From CAVTYH01 sp963738835 (lineage in GTDB: Bacteria > Planctomycetota > Planctomycetia > Pirellulales > JADZDJ01), in assembly GCA_963738835.1 (NCBI GenBank), contig CAVTYH010000003.1:124001-188000 (forward strand): a stretch of 64,000 nt of DNA, given 5' to 3'. This document shows, piece by piece, positions 1 through 8,361 of this stretch. A program made the translations under genes and the position numbers. Each line of letters opens with the position of its first letter. The first letter of the stretch is position 1. The notes beneath the pieces were generated by a model. It ran no database searches, had not been told where the DNA came from, and saw only the letters and a program-made list of their open reading frames with translations.

Positions 1-1
1 C

Positions 2-130
2 GTCAAAGTGCCGCCGGGCAAAACGTACTACCGCCGCATCTTCGAACGAGTGTTGAACCAGATCGGACTAAGATCGGAAGTCCGCGTAGACGACGCGGGC
101 AAGCCGCTAATTTGGGTTACACCGATGTAG
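2..130 (+). CDS. C-terminal end of an unrecognised protein (5' end outside window)
   Basis: An open frame enters from the left edge and stops at TAG 128-130, giving the last 42 residues of a protein (ending KPLIWVTPM). It has a basic helix-like stretch (YYRRIFERVLNQIG) followed by a beta-like end. Too little is present to assign a family. The gene is on the plus strand and is followed directly by a palindromic intergenic repeat. Confidence 0.5.
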   Translation, partial: VKVPPGKTYYRRIFERVLNQIGLRSEVRVDDAGKPLIWVTPM

Positions 131-136
131 AAGGCG

Positions 137-200
137 AATTACCAATGACCAAGCACCAATGACCAAAAAATGAGACGGCGACCGCTTATATTGGTCATTA
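137..200. repeat. Palindromic intergenic repeat split by the IS630 insertion
   Basis: The stretch holds two direct copies of ACCAATGACCA (about 143 and 157) and ends in the inverted form TTGGTCATTA at 191-200. The inverted arm continues on the other side of the insertion sequence at 1229-1247 (TAGTCATTTTGGTCGTCATT). Joining the sides across one TA gives a continuous imperfect palindrome, so the element landed inside a pre-existing repeat. Confidence 0.6.
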
Positions 201-1228
201 GAGCGCTTCCACCGAGGCTCTAGCGCCCTCTAGGCGAACTGGTTAAGCTGGGGCCATCTCAAGGAGGTGGTCGATGGAAGCTTACACGAAGGAGTTTCGT
301 AGCCAAGTGCTGGCTGCGTGCGATGCGAATGTAGGGACTCAAGCCGTGGCGTTGCGGTTTGGCGTCTCCGAATCTTGGGTCCGACGGATTAAGCAGCACC
401 GTCGCGAGAAAGGTCAGATTGCCGCGAAGACGACGCGTGACCGCAAGCCCAAGTGGCAAGCTTGGGCCGAGTGGTTGTTAGCCAAGATCGACGCGCGGCC
501 GGACATTTATCTACGTGAACTGCAAGCCGACCTGAAAGCGGAACGGGGCCAAGAAGTGTGCCTGCAAACGATCTGCAACGCTTGCGCTGCGCTGGAACGA
601 ACGCGAAAAAAAAGACGCTGATCGCCTCCGAGCAGGAACGTCCTGACGTGGCGGATCGGCGTCTGGAGTGGCGCGGCGTCCCAAGCGGCGATCGATCCAC
701 GCCAGGTGGTCTTCATCGACGAAACCTGGGCCAAAACCAACATGACCCGCATCTATGGCCGGTCGCCGCAAGGTGCGCGCCTGACCGAAAAGACACCCTC
801 GGGGCGCTGGCAAACGACGACCTTTCTCGGAGCCTTGCGGGCCGAAGGTTTTGTGGCCCCGCTGACGGTGGATGGCGCCATGAACGGCTCCCTCTTTCTC
901 GCGTGGATCAAACAACACTTAGCGCCCACGCTCCGGCCGGGCGACATCGTGGTGATGGACAATCTATCCAGCCACAAAGTGAAGGGGGTGCGGCAAGCCA
1001 TCGAAGCCGCCGGCGCTGAACTACGTTATCTGCCACCCTACTCGCCCGACCTCAACCCCATTGAGCTGGCATTTTCAAAACTGAAGAAGCTGCTCCGCGA
1101 CGGCGCAGAGCGCACCGTCGATAAGCTTTGGGAACTTTGTGGCCGCATTCTGGAAGAGTTCAACGAAACCGAATGCCGCCGCTACTTCCGGCACTGCGGA
1201 TACCGCTATACGTAAAATGGAACTGCAC
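201..1228 (+). mobile_element. IS630-family insertion sequence
   Basis: The element is about 1.03 kb. Its ends are imperfect inverted repeats: GAGCGCTTCCA at 201-211, and the complement of the right end (1218-1228) reads GTGCAGTTCCA, matching at 8 of 11 bases. Both sides carry TA (199-200 and 1229-1230), the target duplication expected of IS630/Tc1-mariner elements. It encodes one transposase spread over two frames and lies just past the stop of the minus-strand gene ending at 1248. Confidence 0.85.
274..1215 (+). pseudogene. IS630 transposase (frame changes at an A8 run and near 675)
   Basis: The N-terminal part (274-621) is a helix-turn-helix domain of the kind that binds IS ends (RFGVSESWVRRIKQ). 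The C-terminal part (about 690-1215) is a DDE domain, with the first Asp in VVFIDETWAKTNM, the second in VVMDNLSSHK and the Glu in SPDLNPIELAFSKLKK. The two are joined in a third frame encoding KKKTLIASEQERPDVADRR. The first change is a -1 shift at eight A residues (606-613), which fits the programmed frameshift known in IS630 elements. The second, a +1 shift near 675, has no slippery sequence and probably reflects a real or sequencing indel. GGAGG lies about 9 bases before the start. All three catalytic acids are present, so only the second shift argues against activity. Confidence 0.85.
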
Positions 1229-1247
1229 TAGTCATTTTGGTCGTCAT

Positions 1248-2003
1248 TCATCCCGTCACAGCTTCCCATTTTTCGCGAAATTCTTTCATCGCCCCCACGA
1301 TGTCCTTCGGCACTTTGCTCTCTTCCAGCAGCGTCCAGCTTTCATAGTTCGATTTCTTGAGCAGTTTGTAAAACTCGTCCCACGGATACTCGGTCGTGAA
1401 GTCGTGGATGTGGATCGTATCGCCGAAGTACTTGCGCACGCTGTTGAAGTTGGCTTCCAGCCCGTCGCCTTTCATATCGGTCGGGTTGCAGTTCCAGCAA
1501 ATGCGGGCGTAATCGTGGTTGGCCACTTCCATGATTTTTTTGGTGTTCGGAATTTCTTGCGTGCCGGGGCCGTGCACTTCCAAGCGAATTTGCATGCCGT
1601 AGCCGTTACCGTACTCGGCAATTTCATGCAGAGCCTGGCCGATTTGCTCGAGCGTCTTCTGCTCGTCGGCCCCTTTGGGAAAACCGTTGGGCCGTACTTT
1701 CACGCCGCTGCCCCCCAGGTCGTGCGCTAGTTCGATGAAGGCTTTCGTTTGGTCGATGTTCTTTTGCAATGTTTTCGGATCTTGAAACTCGCAGATCGTC
1801 CCACAGCCGACAAACTGCACAGGGCTATCAGCAAAACGCTTGGCCACATCTTTGCGCTGGTCGGCATTCAGCGATGGCTCGACGCCATGCTTATGCTGCG
1901 TGCGAAGTTCCACGCCTTTGAAACCAGCGGCCTCACAATTCTTGAGAATGGTGGGCAAGTCCCACTCTGCGCCCCACATATAAGTGACAAGTCCAAGTTG
2001 CAT
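1248..2003 (-). CDS. Sugar phosphate isomerase/epimerase-like TIM-barrel protein
   Basis: The 251-residue protein starts MQLGLVTYMWGAEWDLP and has the AP endonuclease 2/xylose isomerase-like TIM-barrel pattern: GFKGVELRTQHKHG, a central IRLEVHG, CWNCNPTD and the C-terminal IHIHDF. Glu, His and Asp residues of this type bind a divalent metal in the family. The substrate cannot be told from the sequence, but planctomycetes carry many such proteins beside oxidoreductases for sugar and inositol breakdown. I chose the ATG at 2003 because AGAGG lies 9 bases upstream; an upstream in-frame ATG at 2045 lacks such a site. There is no signal peptide, so it should be cytoplasmic. The IS630 element ends about 20 bases past its stop. 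Confidence 0.85.
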   Translation of the reverse strand: MQLGLVTYMWGAEWDLPTILKNCEAAGFKGVELRTQHKHGVEPSLNADQRKDVAKRFADSPVQFVGCGTICEFQDPKTLQKNIDQTKAFIELAHDLGGSGVKVRPNGFPKGADEQKTLEQIGQALHEIAEYGNGYGMQIRLEVHGPGTQEIPNTKKIMEVANHDYARICWNCNPTDMKGDGLEANFNSVRKYFGDTIHIHDFTTEYPWDEFYKLLKKSNYESWTLLEESKVPKDIVGAMKEFREKWEAVTG

Positions 2004-2111
2004 GATTGCGCCTCTGGGCGAGTGTGTTTCTTTAGGCTGCACCAAAGCGTGCTGTTACCGAACTCCGATTATGTGCTCTGCGTCCGCCGAAGTCACGCGG
2101 GCAAGAGAGCA

Positions 2112-2417
2112 TGAATTGTGTCGCATTTTGTCGCTGCTGAAATGCTGCCTCGGCAAGCGATCGAGCCGTGTTTTCTCGAGCGAATCGCCGAATTGTGTCG
2201 CAGTTTTCTGGAAAACGATTTTTTTGGTCATAATTGCCCGAATTCTGTCGCACTTGGCCGCCGTTCCGCTCGAAAAAACTCGAGCGTTCTCGCCAATTGC
2301 CACGACAAAACAGGCCGCCATTCTGTCGCATTTTGTCATTGCCGTGCCGCGCCGATCAATGTCAACTCGCTTTGCCATAACACTTTGCACCATAATTTCA
2401 AAAACGACAAAATTCAC
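2112..2417 (-). repeat. Large non-coding repeat, copy 1 (GCGACAnAATTCG motif family)
   Basis: The degenerate unit GCGACA(A/C/G)AATTCG(C/G)CGA occurs at about 2112-2134, 2185-2202, 2236-2252 and 2317-2338 when read on the minus strand. The minus-strand start carries GTGAATTTTGTCGTT (2403-2417) and, 30 bases on, AAGCGAGTTG (2363-2372). The same two blocks with the same spacing are found at 46147-46161 and 46106-46115. The copies share ends and motif but differ between them. Confidence 0.65.
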
Positions 2418-2465
2418 TCCGCGCCCGCGCGCACTTCCAGCGCCAATCCGCCGCCGCACGGCGCT

Positions 2466-2514
2466 AATCACACCGAGCGGTGACAATCACACCGCGTGGA
2501 GCTAAATCACACCG
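2466..2514 (-). repeat. Three 10-bp iterons (CGGTGTGATT)
   Basis: AATCACACCG occurs exactly at 2466-2475, 2485-2494 and 2505-2514, with start-to-start distances of 19 and 20 bases, about two helical turns. This phasing is typical of cooperative protein binding sites. The iterons abut the large repeat on its GTGAATTTTGTCG side. No gene start lies close by, so a target promoter cannot be named. Confidence 0.6.
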
Positions 2515-2876
2515 GGCACACTTGATCCCGCACTTCAACCGATCGCCAGGTGCATCAATCGCTTCAGCGTCTTCGCCTGGCGCAATCCGGCCGGAAAAGC
2601 GGCATCTTTCAACAAGTGTACTAAAGAACAGGTATCGTGTCAAGAGCCAAGTGCCCAAAAAATTTGCAGAGATCCGACTTGCAATCTGCATGACATCCAA
2701 CAATTTGGCGAGATCGGACTATTTTTCTGTCAAAACGCACCATTCAGCCCTTGCGCCGCGGCATTCTTGCGCGAGATTCAAGAATCGGAGATTACGACGA
2801 CTATCGATGGGTCTGACAACCCAAAACGACACTGCAAATCTGTTGAAAGTCGGGAGACAGCATCGTTTTCCAAAAA

Positions 2877-2919
2877 TGGGCAGCACCGGATTCGAACCAG
2901 TGACCCCTACCGTGTGAGC
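2877..2919 (-). tRNA. 3' half of a tRNA-Val (CAC), remnant
   Basis: Read on the minus strand, the sequence fits tRNA positions 30-73: anticodon loop CTCACAC, 3' anticodon stem GGTAG, variable loop GGGTC, T stem ACTGG/CCGGT around TTCGAAT, acceptor strand GCTGCCC and discriminator A. The 5' half is missing: the bases before the loop do not pair with GGTAG, and no GGGCAGC acceptor strand is present upstream. A fragment cut at the anticodon loop is what remains at attachment sites of elements that integrate into tRNA genes. CCA is not encoded. Confidence 0.6.
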
Positions 2920-3428
2920 GAATCTATTCTCAGCGTTCTCCCGGCCAATTCCGGATGAAAACGCTTCCAATTCTTCTAAATTTTCCACGGTTTTACAAGG
3001 ATTCTGACGATATTCTGACGACTAGAACATTTCGGAATCTACCTGTGCGCCACCCGCTATTTCGAAGGGCCAGCTACTCCTTAGGACTGTACGAAGCCTT
3101 GTGGTGCTTTGGGAGAGCCCCGCCGAATGCGGCTTCCGCCGTGTCGCCATTGCAGGCTCGATGGCGCCCAATATATTTCTCGTTCGACCGAATACCGTAT
3201 TAATTGCCGCGCCGGTCCAAAACCAGTATTCGGAGTCACGTATGCGATCGGACCAATCGCGAAATGGATCGATTGGTCGGTGGTGCAACTTGGCAGCTTG
3301 CGCAATCCCCGCCTGACGAACCTAATCCACAGTTAATAAAGTCCTGTCAATGAATGTATATAGAAATTGGTTCATCGCCGGAGTCGCCGCCGTTTGCTTC
3401 GTTACCATCGCCATCTAGGGAGGCCAGC

Positions 3429-4316
3429 ATGATTCGCGCCCGCCACTTGCGAAAAGCATATGCGAAAATTCAGGCTGTTGACGGGGTCAGCTTGGAGCTG
3501 GTCGCTGGCGAGACGTTCGGCCTTCTCGGTCCCAACGGCGCAGGAAAGACGACGACGATTCACATGCTGATCGGAGCGTTGCGGCCCGACGACGGCGAAG
3601 TCACCATCAACGGTTCGACCGATCCGACGCGACCGGATGTGCGCCGCCAAATTGGCGTGGCGCCGCAGGTCGAAGCCCTTTATGACGAGCTCAGTGCCGC
3701 GGAGAACCTTTCCTTTTTCGGCAGACTGTACGGCCTGACAGGCGATCGTCTCAAAGAACGCGTGAGCTGGTGCCTCGGCTTGGCGGAGTTGACCGCTCGC
3801 GCCGGTGACCGCGTTAAGACGTATTCGGGCGGTATGAAGCGGCGGCTCAACCTGGCGTGTGCTTTGGTGCATGATCCGCCGGTTCTGCTTCTCGATGAGC
3901 CAACCGCCGGCGTCGATCCGCAGTCCCGCAATCACCTCCTCGACTCGATCGAAGAGTTTGCCCGTGCGGGCGGCACCATCCTCTACACCACCCATTACAT
4001 GGAAGAGGCCGAGCGGCTCTGCGATCGCGTCGCCATTATGGATCAGGGCAAGATTCTGGCCGTCGATACTGTGGACGAACTCTTACGGAAGCATGGTGGG
4101 GCTTCCATGCTCGAGGCCGAGCTGGTGCAAATCCCCGATGGTGTCTCCTTGCCCGCGCCGCTGGAGGGCAACATGCTCCGCTTCGCCAGCGAACAGCCTT
4201 TCGAAGATGCCGACCGGCTCAGGAACGCGGGCGTCCAGTTCGTTCGCTTTCACATCGATCGGCCCAGCCTCGAATCCGTGTTTTTGAACCTGACTGGCCG
4301 AAGGCTTCGCGACTGA
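3429..4316 (+). CDS. ABC transporter ATP-binding protein
   Basis: The 295-residue nucleotide-binding subunit has Walker A GPNGAGKT (34-41), Q-loop near APQ (78-80), signature YSGGM (132-136), Walker B VLLLDEPT (152-159) and the switch His in TTHYMEEAE. It hydrolyses ATP to drive an ABC-2 type exporter such as the DrrAB and NatAB systems; the substrate is not evident. I start at ATG 3429, with GGGAGG about 8 bases upstream, rather than at an in-frame ATG at 3354 whose first 25 residues have no family counterpart. The stop overlaps the start of the permease gene by one base, so the two are translationally coupled. Confidence 0.92.
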   Translation: MIRARHLRKAYAKIQAVDGVSLELVAGETFGLLGPNGAGKTTTIHMLIGALRPDDGEVTINGSTDPTRPDVRRQIGVAPQVEALYDELSAAENLSFFGRLYGLTGDRLKERVSWCLGLAELTARAGDRVKTYSGGMKRRLNLACALVHDPPVLLLDEPTAGVDPQSRNHLLDSIEEFARAGGTILYTTHYMEEAERLCDRVAIMDQGKILAVDTVDELLRKHGGASMLEAELVQIPDGVSLPAPLEGNMLRFASEQPFEDADRLRNAGVQFVRFHIDRPSLESVFLNLTGRRLRD

Positions 4317-5602
4317 TGCGCCCCATGCTCACACTCACCTTGAAAGACCTGCTCTTGCTCGGGCGCAACAAAACCGCGCTCTTCTGGGTGATCGCGTTTC
4401 CGCTGGCCTTTGGCTTGTTCTATGGTGCGATTATAAGCAGAAGTTTCGGGTCCCCCACGATGAGCATCGCCTTCATCGACGAGGATAACTCGGCCGTTTC
4501 GAAAGCACTTGCCGAAAAACTCTCGGCCCATGCGAACGTTCGCTTGGTTCAGACGCAAACGAAAGGGCAGCCGCATGACCGCGATTCCGCAACACAGAGC
4601 GTGCGCCGCGGCGACCTGACTGCTTATCTGCTCCTCCATCCCGGATTTGGCGAATCGCTGCGCCCGTTCGGCCAAAATGGCACGAAAATCGAGTTCGGCG
4701 TCGACCCGAGCCGACAGGCAGCGGCGGGGTTTCTCCAAGGCATCATGATGGAGGCGACGTTGTCGATTCTCGAGCAACAGTTGACGGACCCTGAGGAAAT
4801 ACGCAGGTGGCTTAAAATCGCGCAGAAAGAAGTCGAGCAGGCGCGGGATTTGCCCGAGGCGCAGAAGAAAATACTGCTCGAGTCCTTCACCATGCTCGAC
4901 GGCTTCGTGCCCAAGTTGCTCACCACGAAGGTTCTGAGCGAAGGGGGACCCTTTGCGGGATTAAAGCTCAACGTTGTTCCCGTGATCTCCGATCGGTCAA
5001 AGCCGCGCAGCGCTTTTGAAATCACGTTCCCTTCTTCGATTCTTTGGGCCGTACTCGGCTGCATGATGACATTTACAATGTCGATCATCATCGAGCAAAA
5101 GCAAGGGACACTGCTACGTCTGCGCGTGGCGCCGTTAGGCAAGATGCACATTCTCGGAGGCAAGGGGTTGGCATGTTTCCTGTCCTGCATCGGCACGGCC
5201 TGCATCCTCTTGCTCGTGGGAGTCACGTGTCTGGGAGTGCGCGTGTCCAGTTGGCCCTATGTGCTCACCAGCATCGCCGCCATAAGCGTGTGCTTCTCCG
5301 GGCTCATGATGCTGCTCTCAGTCCTGGGTCGCACGGAGCAAGCCGTCGGCGGTTCTGCATTGGCAATCATATTGGTAATGGCGACTCTGGGAGGCGCCCT
5401 GGTTCCGCTAATCGCCATGCCCGATTGGATGCTGACTATGAGCCACTTCTGCCCCGCCAAGTGGGGCATCCTCGCCCTAGAAGGCGCCATCTGGCGAGGC
5501 TTCGATCTCGCCGAAATGCTGCTCCCCTGGGGCATCCTGCTCTCGGTGGGCGTGTTGAGTTTCGGTTTGGGTGCGCGAATTCTGTCGCGTCGTGCGTTTT
5601 GA
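4316..5602 (+). CDS. ABC-2 type transporter permease
   Basis: The 428-residue membrane partner of the upstream ATPase has one transmembrane segment at the N-terminus (about 20-42), a large extracytoplasmic domain (about 45-235) and five or six C-terminal segments (about 245-425). This is the standard ABC-2 permease plan. The N-terminal basic stretch LKDLLLLGRNK before the first segment is typical of the family. The cargo is unknown; drugs, sodium or lipid-linked compounds are all possible. The start overlaps the ATPase stop codon. Confidence 0.9.
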   Translation: MRPMLTLTLKDLLLLGRNKTALFWVIAFPLAFGLFYGAIISRSFGSPTMSIAFIDEDNSAVSKALAEKLSAHANVRLVQTQTKGQPHDRDSATQSVRRGDLTAYLLLHPGFGESLRPFGQNGTKIEFGVDPSRQAAAGFLQGIMMEATLSILEQQLTDPEEIRRWLKIAQKEVEQARDLPEAQKKILLESFTMLDGFVPKLLTTKVLSEGGPFAGLKLNVVPVISDRSKPRSAFEITFPSSILWAVLGCMMTFTMSIIIEQKQGTLLRLRVAPLGKMHILGGKGLACFLSCIGTACILLLVGVTCLGVRVSSWPYVLTSIAAISVCFSGLMMLLSVLGRTEQAVGGSALAIILVMATLGGALVPLIAMPDWMLTMSHFCPAKWGILALEGAIWRGFDLAEMLLPWGILLSVGVLSFGLGARILSRRAF

Positions 5603-5632
5603 CGTCGAACAGAACGTTCCACGTAACCGATG

Positions 5633-7438
5633 CTACTCTAGCAGCTCGTCCAGCTCATCCACCAAATGCCCGAAGTGTTTCAGGGCCGTATCCACCGGCT
5701 GCGGTTTTTCCATATCCACGCCGGCGTCGCGGAGCAAATCCAATGGGAATTTTGAGCAGCCGCCTTTGAGGAAGCTCAGGTAATCGTCCAGCTCTTTGCG
5801 GCCGCCGCTCGTGACGCGCTGCGATAAAGCAATGGCCGCCGACAAGCCGGTGGCGTACTTGTAGACGTAGAATGCGCGGTAGAAGTGCGGAATGCGGAAG
5901 CATTCCAACGCCAACTCGTCGTCGATCGCAAAGTCGGGGCCGAAGTATTTTTTCAAAAGTTCGCGATATACCTCTTTGAATTTCTCGACCGTCAGCGGTT
6001 CGCCGGCTTCGACCAGCGCGTGGGCCACTTTTTCGAACTCAGCGAACATCGTCTGGCGAATGATCGTGCCGCGGATGGCGTCGATGTCGCGGTTAATCAG
6101 GTACGCTTTTTCGTCAGCGCTCTTGGCTTTCTCCATCAAGTGCCGGCTTAGCAGTTGCTCGTTGAACGTGCTGGCCACTTCGGCGACGAAAATGGTGTAG
6201 TTGTAATATTGAAACGGCTGATGCTTGGCAGAGAAGTAGCTGTGCATCGAGTGGCCCGCCTCGTGGGCCAGCGTGAACATGTGGTCGAGCACGTCGCTCT
6301 GGTAGTTCATCATGATGTACGGTTCGCCATCGAACGAGCCGGCCGAAAACGCGCCGCTTTGTTTGCCCTGGTTCGGATAGCGATCGCACCAGCCGTTGTT
6401 CAGCCCACGCTCCAGCACGCCGCAGTAATCGCTCCCCAGCGGCTCCAGCGAACCGACGACGGCTTTCACGGCCTGATCCCACGTGCGGCGCGTTTCCAAC
6501 TCGCTGAGAATGGGCACGTAGGTGTCGTAATGATGAATGTCGGGCAGCTTCATCTTCCGCCGCCGCAATTCGTAATAGTGATACAGCGCGGGCAGATTTT
6601 TGTGCACCGCGGCAATCAGGTTGTCGTAGACCGAGTGCGGCACGTTGTCGCTGAAGAGCGCGGCCGAGAGGGCGGTCTCGTATCCGCGGGCTTTGGCGTA
6701 GTACACATCGCGCTGCATCGAACCACCCAGCGCCGCGGCCAGCGTGTTTTCGTGCCCTTGGTATTGCTCGTAAAACTGATGGAACGCCGCTTTGCGGACC
6801 GCACGCTTCGGCGAATACAAAAACGAAGAGAACGTGGCGTTGCTCAGTTCGACCAGTTCTCCTTTTTCGTTTTTCACGCTGCCGAATTTCAGATCGGCAT
6901 CGGCCAGTTGGCGGAACACCTGGTTGGCGGTTTCCGACATCTCGGCCTGCATCGCCAGCAGTTTTTCTTCGGGCTTGCTGAGCGTGTGCGGCTTGTAACG
7001 CAGCATGCGCTCGAGCGTGATGCGGTGCGGGGCCAGCTCCTTGGCGGCGAGAAACTTTTTGATCTTCGCCGTCGGAATCGCCATGATCTCCGGGCGGATG
7101 TAGCTGGCCGCCTGCCCCGCGCGACTGGCCGCATTGCGGAACCGGCCGATCATCCGCTGATACGTGCTGTTGGCGGTATCTTCGGCGGTTTTCAAAAAAG
7201 CGTAAGTGCCGAGCCGATCTCCGGCGCGATCCATGCGGATGTCGAATTCAAAGCACGCGGCCAGCGATTTCGGACTCTCGCCAAGCGTGCCGGCGAACTT
7301 TTCGTAGCCATCGATTTCGCCGTCCCATTTCTTGAACGCCGTTTCCCACGCGGCATCGTTTTTGAACAGACTGGCGAGATTCCAGCAATCGGCCGGTTTG
7401 ACTTGGGAACGCTTGGGAAGGCTTTTTACTTTGCTCAT
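5633..7438 (-). CDS. pepF: M3-family oligoendopeptidase F
   Basis: This 601-residue cytoplasmic zinc metallopeptidase cleaves short peptides of roughly 7-17 residues and probably recycles peptides from protein turnover. The M3 zinc site is intact: HEAGH with both His ligands near residue 390, and the third ligand Glu in EVASTFNE about 28 residues later. The N-terminal helical domain matches the PepF/M3B lineage and the length is normal for it. The start is the ATG at 7438; no clear Shine-Dalgarno sequence precedes it. It converges with the ABC permease gene 30 bases away and is transcribed alone. Confidence 0.93.
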   Translation of the reverse strand: MSKVKSLPKRSQVKPADCWNLASLFKNDAAWETAFKKWDGEIDGYEKFAGTLGESPKSLAACFEFDIRMDRAGDRLGTYAFLKTAEDTANSTYQRMIGRFRNAASRAGQAASYIRPEIMAIPTAKIKKFLAAKELAPHRITLERMLRYKPHTLSKPEEKLLAMQAEMSETANQVFRQLADADLKFGSVKNEKGELVELSNATFSSFLYSPKRAVRKAAFHQFYEQYQGHENTLAAALGGSMQRDVYYAKARGYETALSAALFSDNVPHSVYDNLIAAVHKNLPALYHYYELRRRKMKLPDIHHYDTYVPILSELETRRTWDQAVKAVVGSLEPLGSDYCGVLERGLNNGWCDRYPNQGKQSGAFSAGSFDGEPYIMMNYQSDVLDHMFTLAHEAGHSMHSYFSAKHQPFQYYNYTIFVAEVASTFNEQLLSRHLMEKAKSADEKAYLINRDIDAIRGTIIRQTMFAEFEKVAHALVEAGEPLTVEKFKEVYRELLKKYFGPDFAIDDELALECFRIPHFYRAFYVYKYATGLSAAIALSQRVTSGGRKELDDYLSFLKGGCSKFPLDLLRDAGVDMEKPQPVDTALKHFGHLVDELDELLE

Positions 7439-7458
7439 GATGTTTTAAGTTTCAAATT

Positions 7459-7638
7459 AACCGCGGAGACGCGGAGACGCGGAGAGGAGGGATGAAATTG
7501 CCGCGAATGAACGCAAATAAACGCGGATGAAAAAGATAGATTCAGAAGTGCCAATGCTCAAATTGAAATCATGCTGCCAATTTGCGTTTATTCGCGTTCA
7601 TTTGCGGCCGATATTCTTTCCCCTGCATCTCTGCGGTT
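7459..7638. repeat. Nested inverted repeat upstream of pepF
   Basis: The outer arms are AACCGCGGAGACGCGGAGAC (from 7459, with a third unit to 7486) and the inverted CCTGCATCTCTGCGGTT (7622-7638). The inner arms are GCCGCGAATGAACGCAAATA (from 7499) and the inverted GCGTTTATTCGCGTTCATTT (from 7584). One arm pair sits inside the other over 180 bases. Single arms are themselves tandem repeats of a short unit (GCGGAGAC). There is no coding potential. Confidence 0.65.
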
Positions 7639-7680
7639 CAATGACTTGCTCCGGAAAAGAATACCACATTCATTGCCGAG

Positions 7681-8217
7681 CTAGCCAGCGGTGGCGTCCC
7701 GCGCGGAATGGAGCGGCGCGGTGGCGAAATTCACGTTGAAACGGCGGCACCAGATGGTGACGGCGCGGAATTTATGCAGGTCGATATTCGCGGGCAGTTC
7801 ATAATTCTGATCGCCGATGTTGCCTTTCATCGACCCCAGATTGATCACGTCAGCGTCTTTGACCGTGGCGCTGTCTTGAGCATTGTCGACAGCCACCAGA
7901 TAAACCACCACGTCCGGACCGTTGGAGGTGTGAAAATTTGTGAATCGCACAAACTTTTTGCCGTCGGGCGTTTGATAGACCGTGGCGTCGCCTTGCGTTT
8001 CGTGGGCAACCGAATGAAACATGCCCTTGGCAATGGCCGCCGGTGGAGTGTGCTCGGCGGACATCGGCAACGCTTCCGCGACTTTGCGATTGATAAACAG
8101 CAACTCTGGGCGGAACGCGTACCAGAGACCGGCGACAACGATGACGGCCAGCACGATAATAACATTGCGCTTGGTTGCCGATTTTTTCATGGCAGTTTGA
8201 TTGTTGTCGGGAGTCAT
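7681..8217 (-). CDS. Membrane-anchored DM13-domain protein
   Basis: The 178-residue protein has one N-terminal transmembrane segment (IIVLAVIVVAGLWYAF, about 20-36) and a C-terminal DM13 domain (about 70-175). The domain shows the family hallmarks SNGPDVVVYL, LGSMKGNIGDQNYELP and VTIWCRRFNVNFATAPL, including the conserved Cys next to the Arg pair. DM13 domains have been proposed to take part in extracytoplasmic electron transfer; the partner here is unknown. The start at 8217 has AGGA 9-12 bases upstream; ATGs at 8271 and 8190 are less well supported. It lies downstream of the broken beta-propeller gene on the same strand, separated by a terminator. Confidence 0.85.
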   Translation of the reverse strand: MTPDNNQTAMKKSATKRNVIIVLAVIVVAGLWYAFRPELLFINRKVAEALPMSAEHTPPAAIAKGMFHSVAHETQGDATVYQTPDGKKFVRFTNFHTSNGPDVVVYLVAVDNAQDSATVKDADVINLGSMKGNIGDQNYELPANIDLHKFRAVTIWCRRFNVNFATAPLHSARDATAG

Positions 8218-8269
8218 GGGAAGGATCCTTGTCGAATAGAGGTTTGAGTTGATGAAAACGGATCGACGC

Positions 8270-8312
8270 AAAAAAGACCCGACGCCGAGTGAAATCGGAC
8301 GTCAGGCCCTTT
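8270..8312 (-). terminator. Rho-independent terminator after the beta-propeller gene
   Basis: On the minus strand, GGGCCTGACGTCCGA and TCGGCGTCGGGTC pair around TTTCAC with one bulge and a few G-T pairs, followed by six T (8275-8270). It sits 50 bases after the stop of the beta-propeller gene and before the DM13 gene. Confidence 0.65.
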
Positions 8313-8361
8313 AAGGTGTCACCCGGATTGAATGCGACCGAGTTGGCCAGATCGTTCGAAT

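Larger units (their letters stand above)
2004..3428. other. 1.4-kb non-coding region with repeats and a tRNA fragment
   Basis: I see no convincing gene. Several open frames of 60-170 codons overlap on both strands but read through repeats and the tRNA remnant and have no ribosome binding sites. The region contains a repeat related to 45867-46161, three CGGTGTGATT iterons and a tRNA-Val 3' half, listed separately. The stretch from 2950 to 3420 shows nothing beyond the promoter region expected for the ABC transporter genes. Confidence 0.6.

Noticed and set aside
2480..2958. Frames ending MGSTGFEPVTPTV and containing RIRTSDPYRV
   Set aside because: These are translations of the tRNA-Val remnant and its flank; such peptides are a common annotation artefact at tRNA genes.
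6155..7495. 446-codon plus-strand open frame opposite pepF
   Set aside because: It is the complement of a well-supported M3 peptidase gene in a GC-rich region. It has no domain or ribosome binding site. The same applies to the long antisense frames at 9737-10945, 11233-12078, 12577-13272 and 13291-14253.
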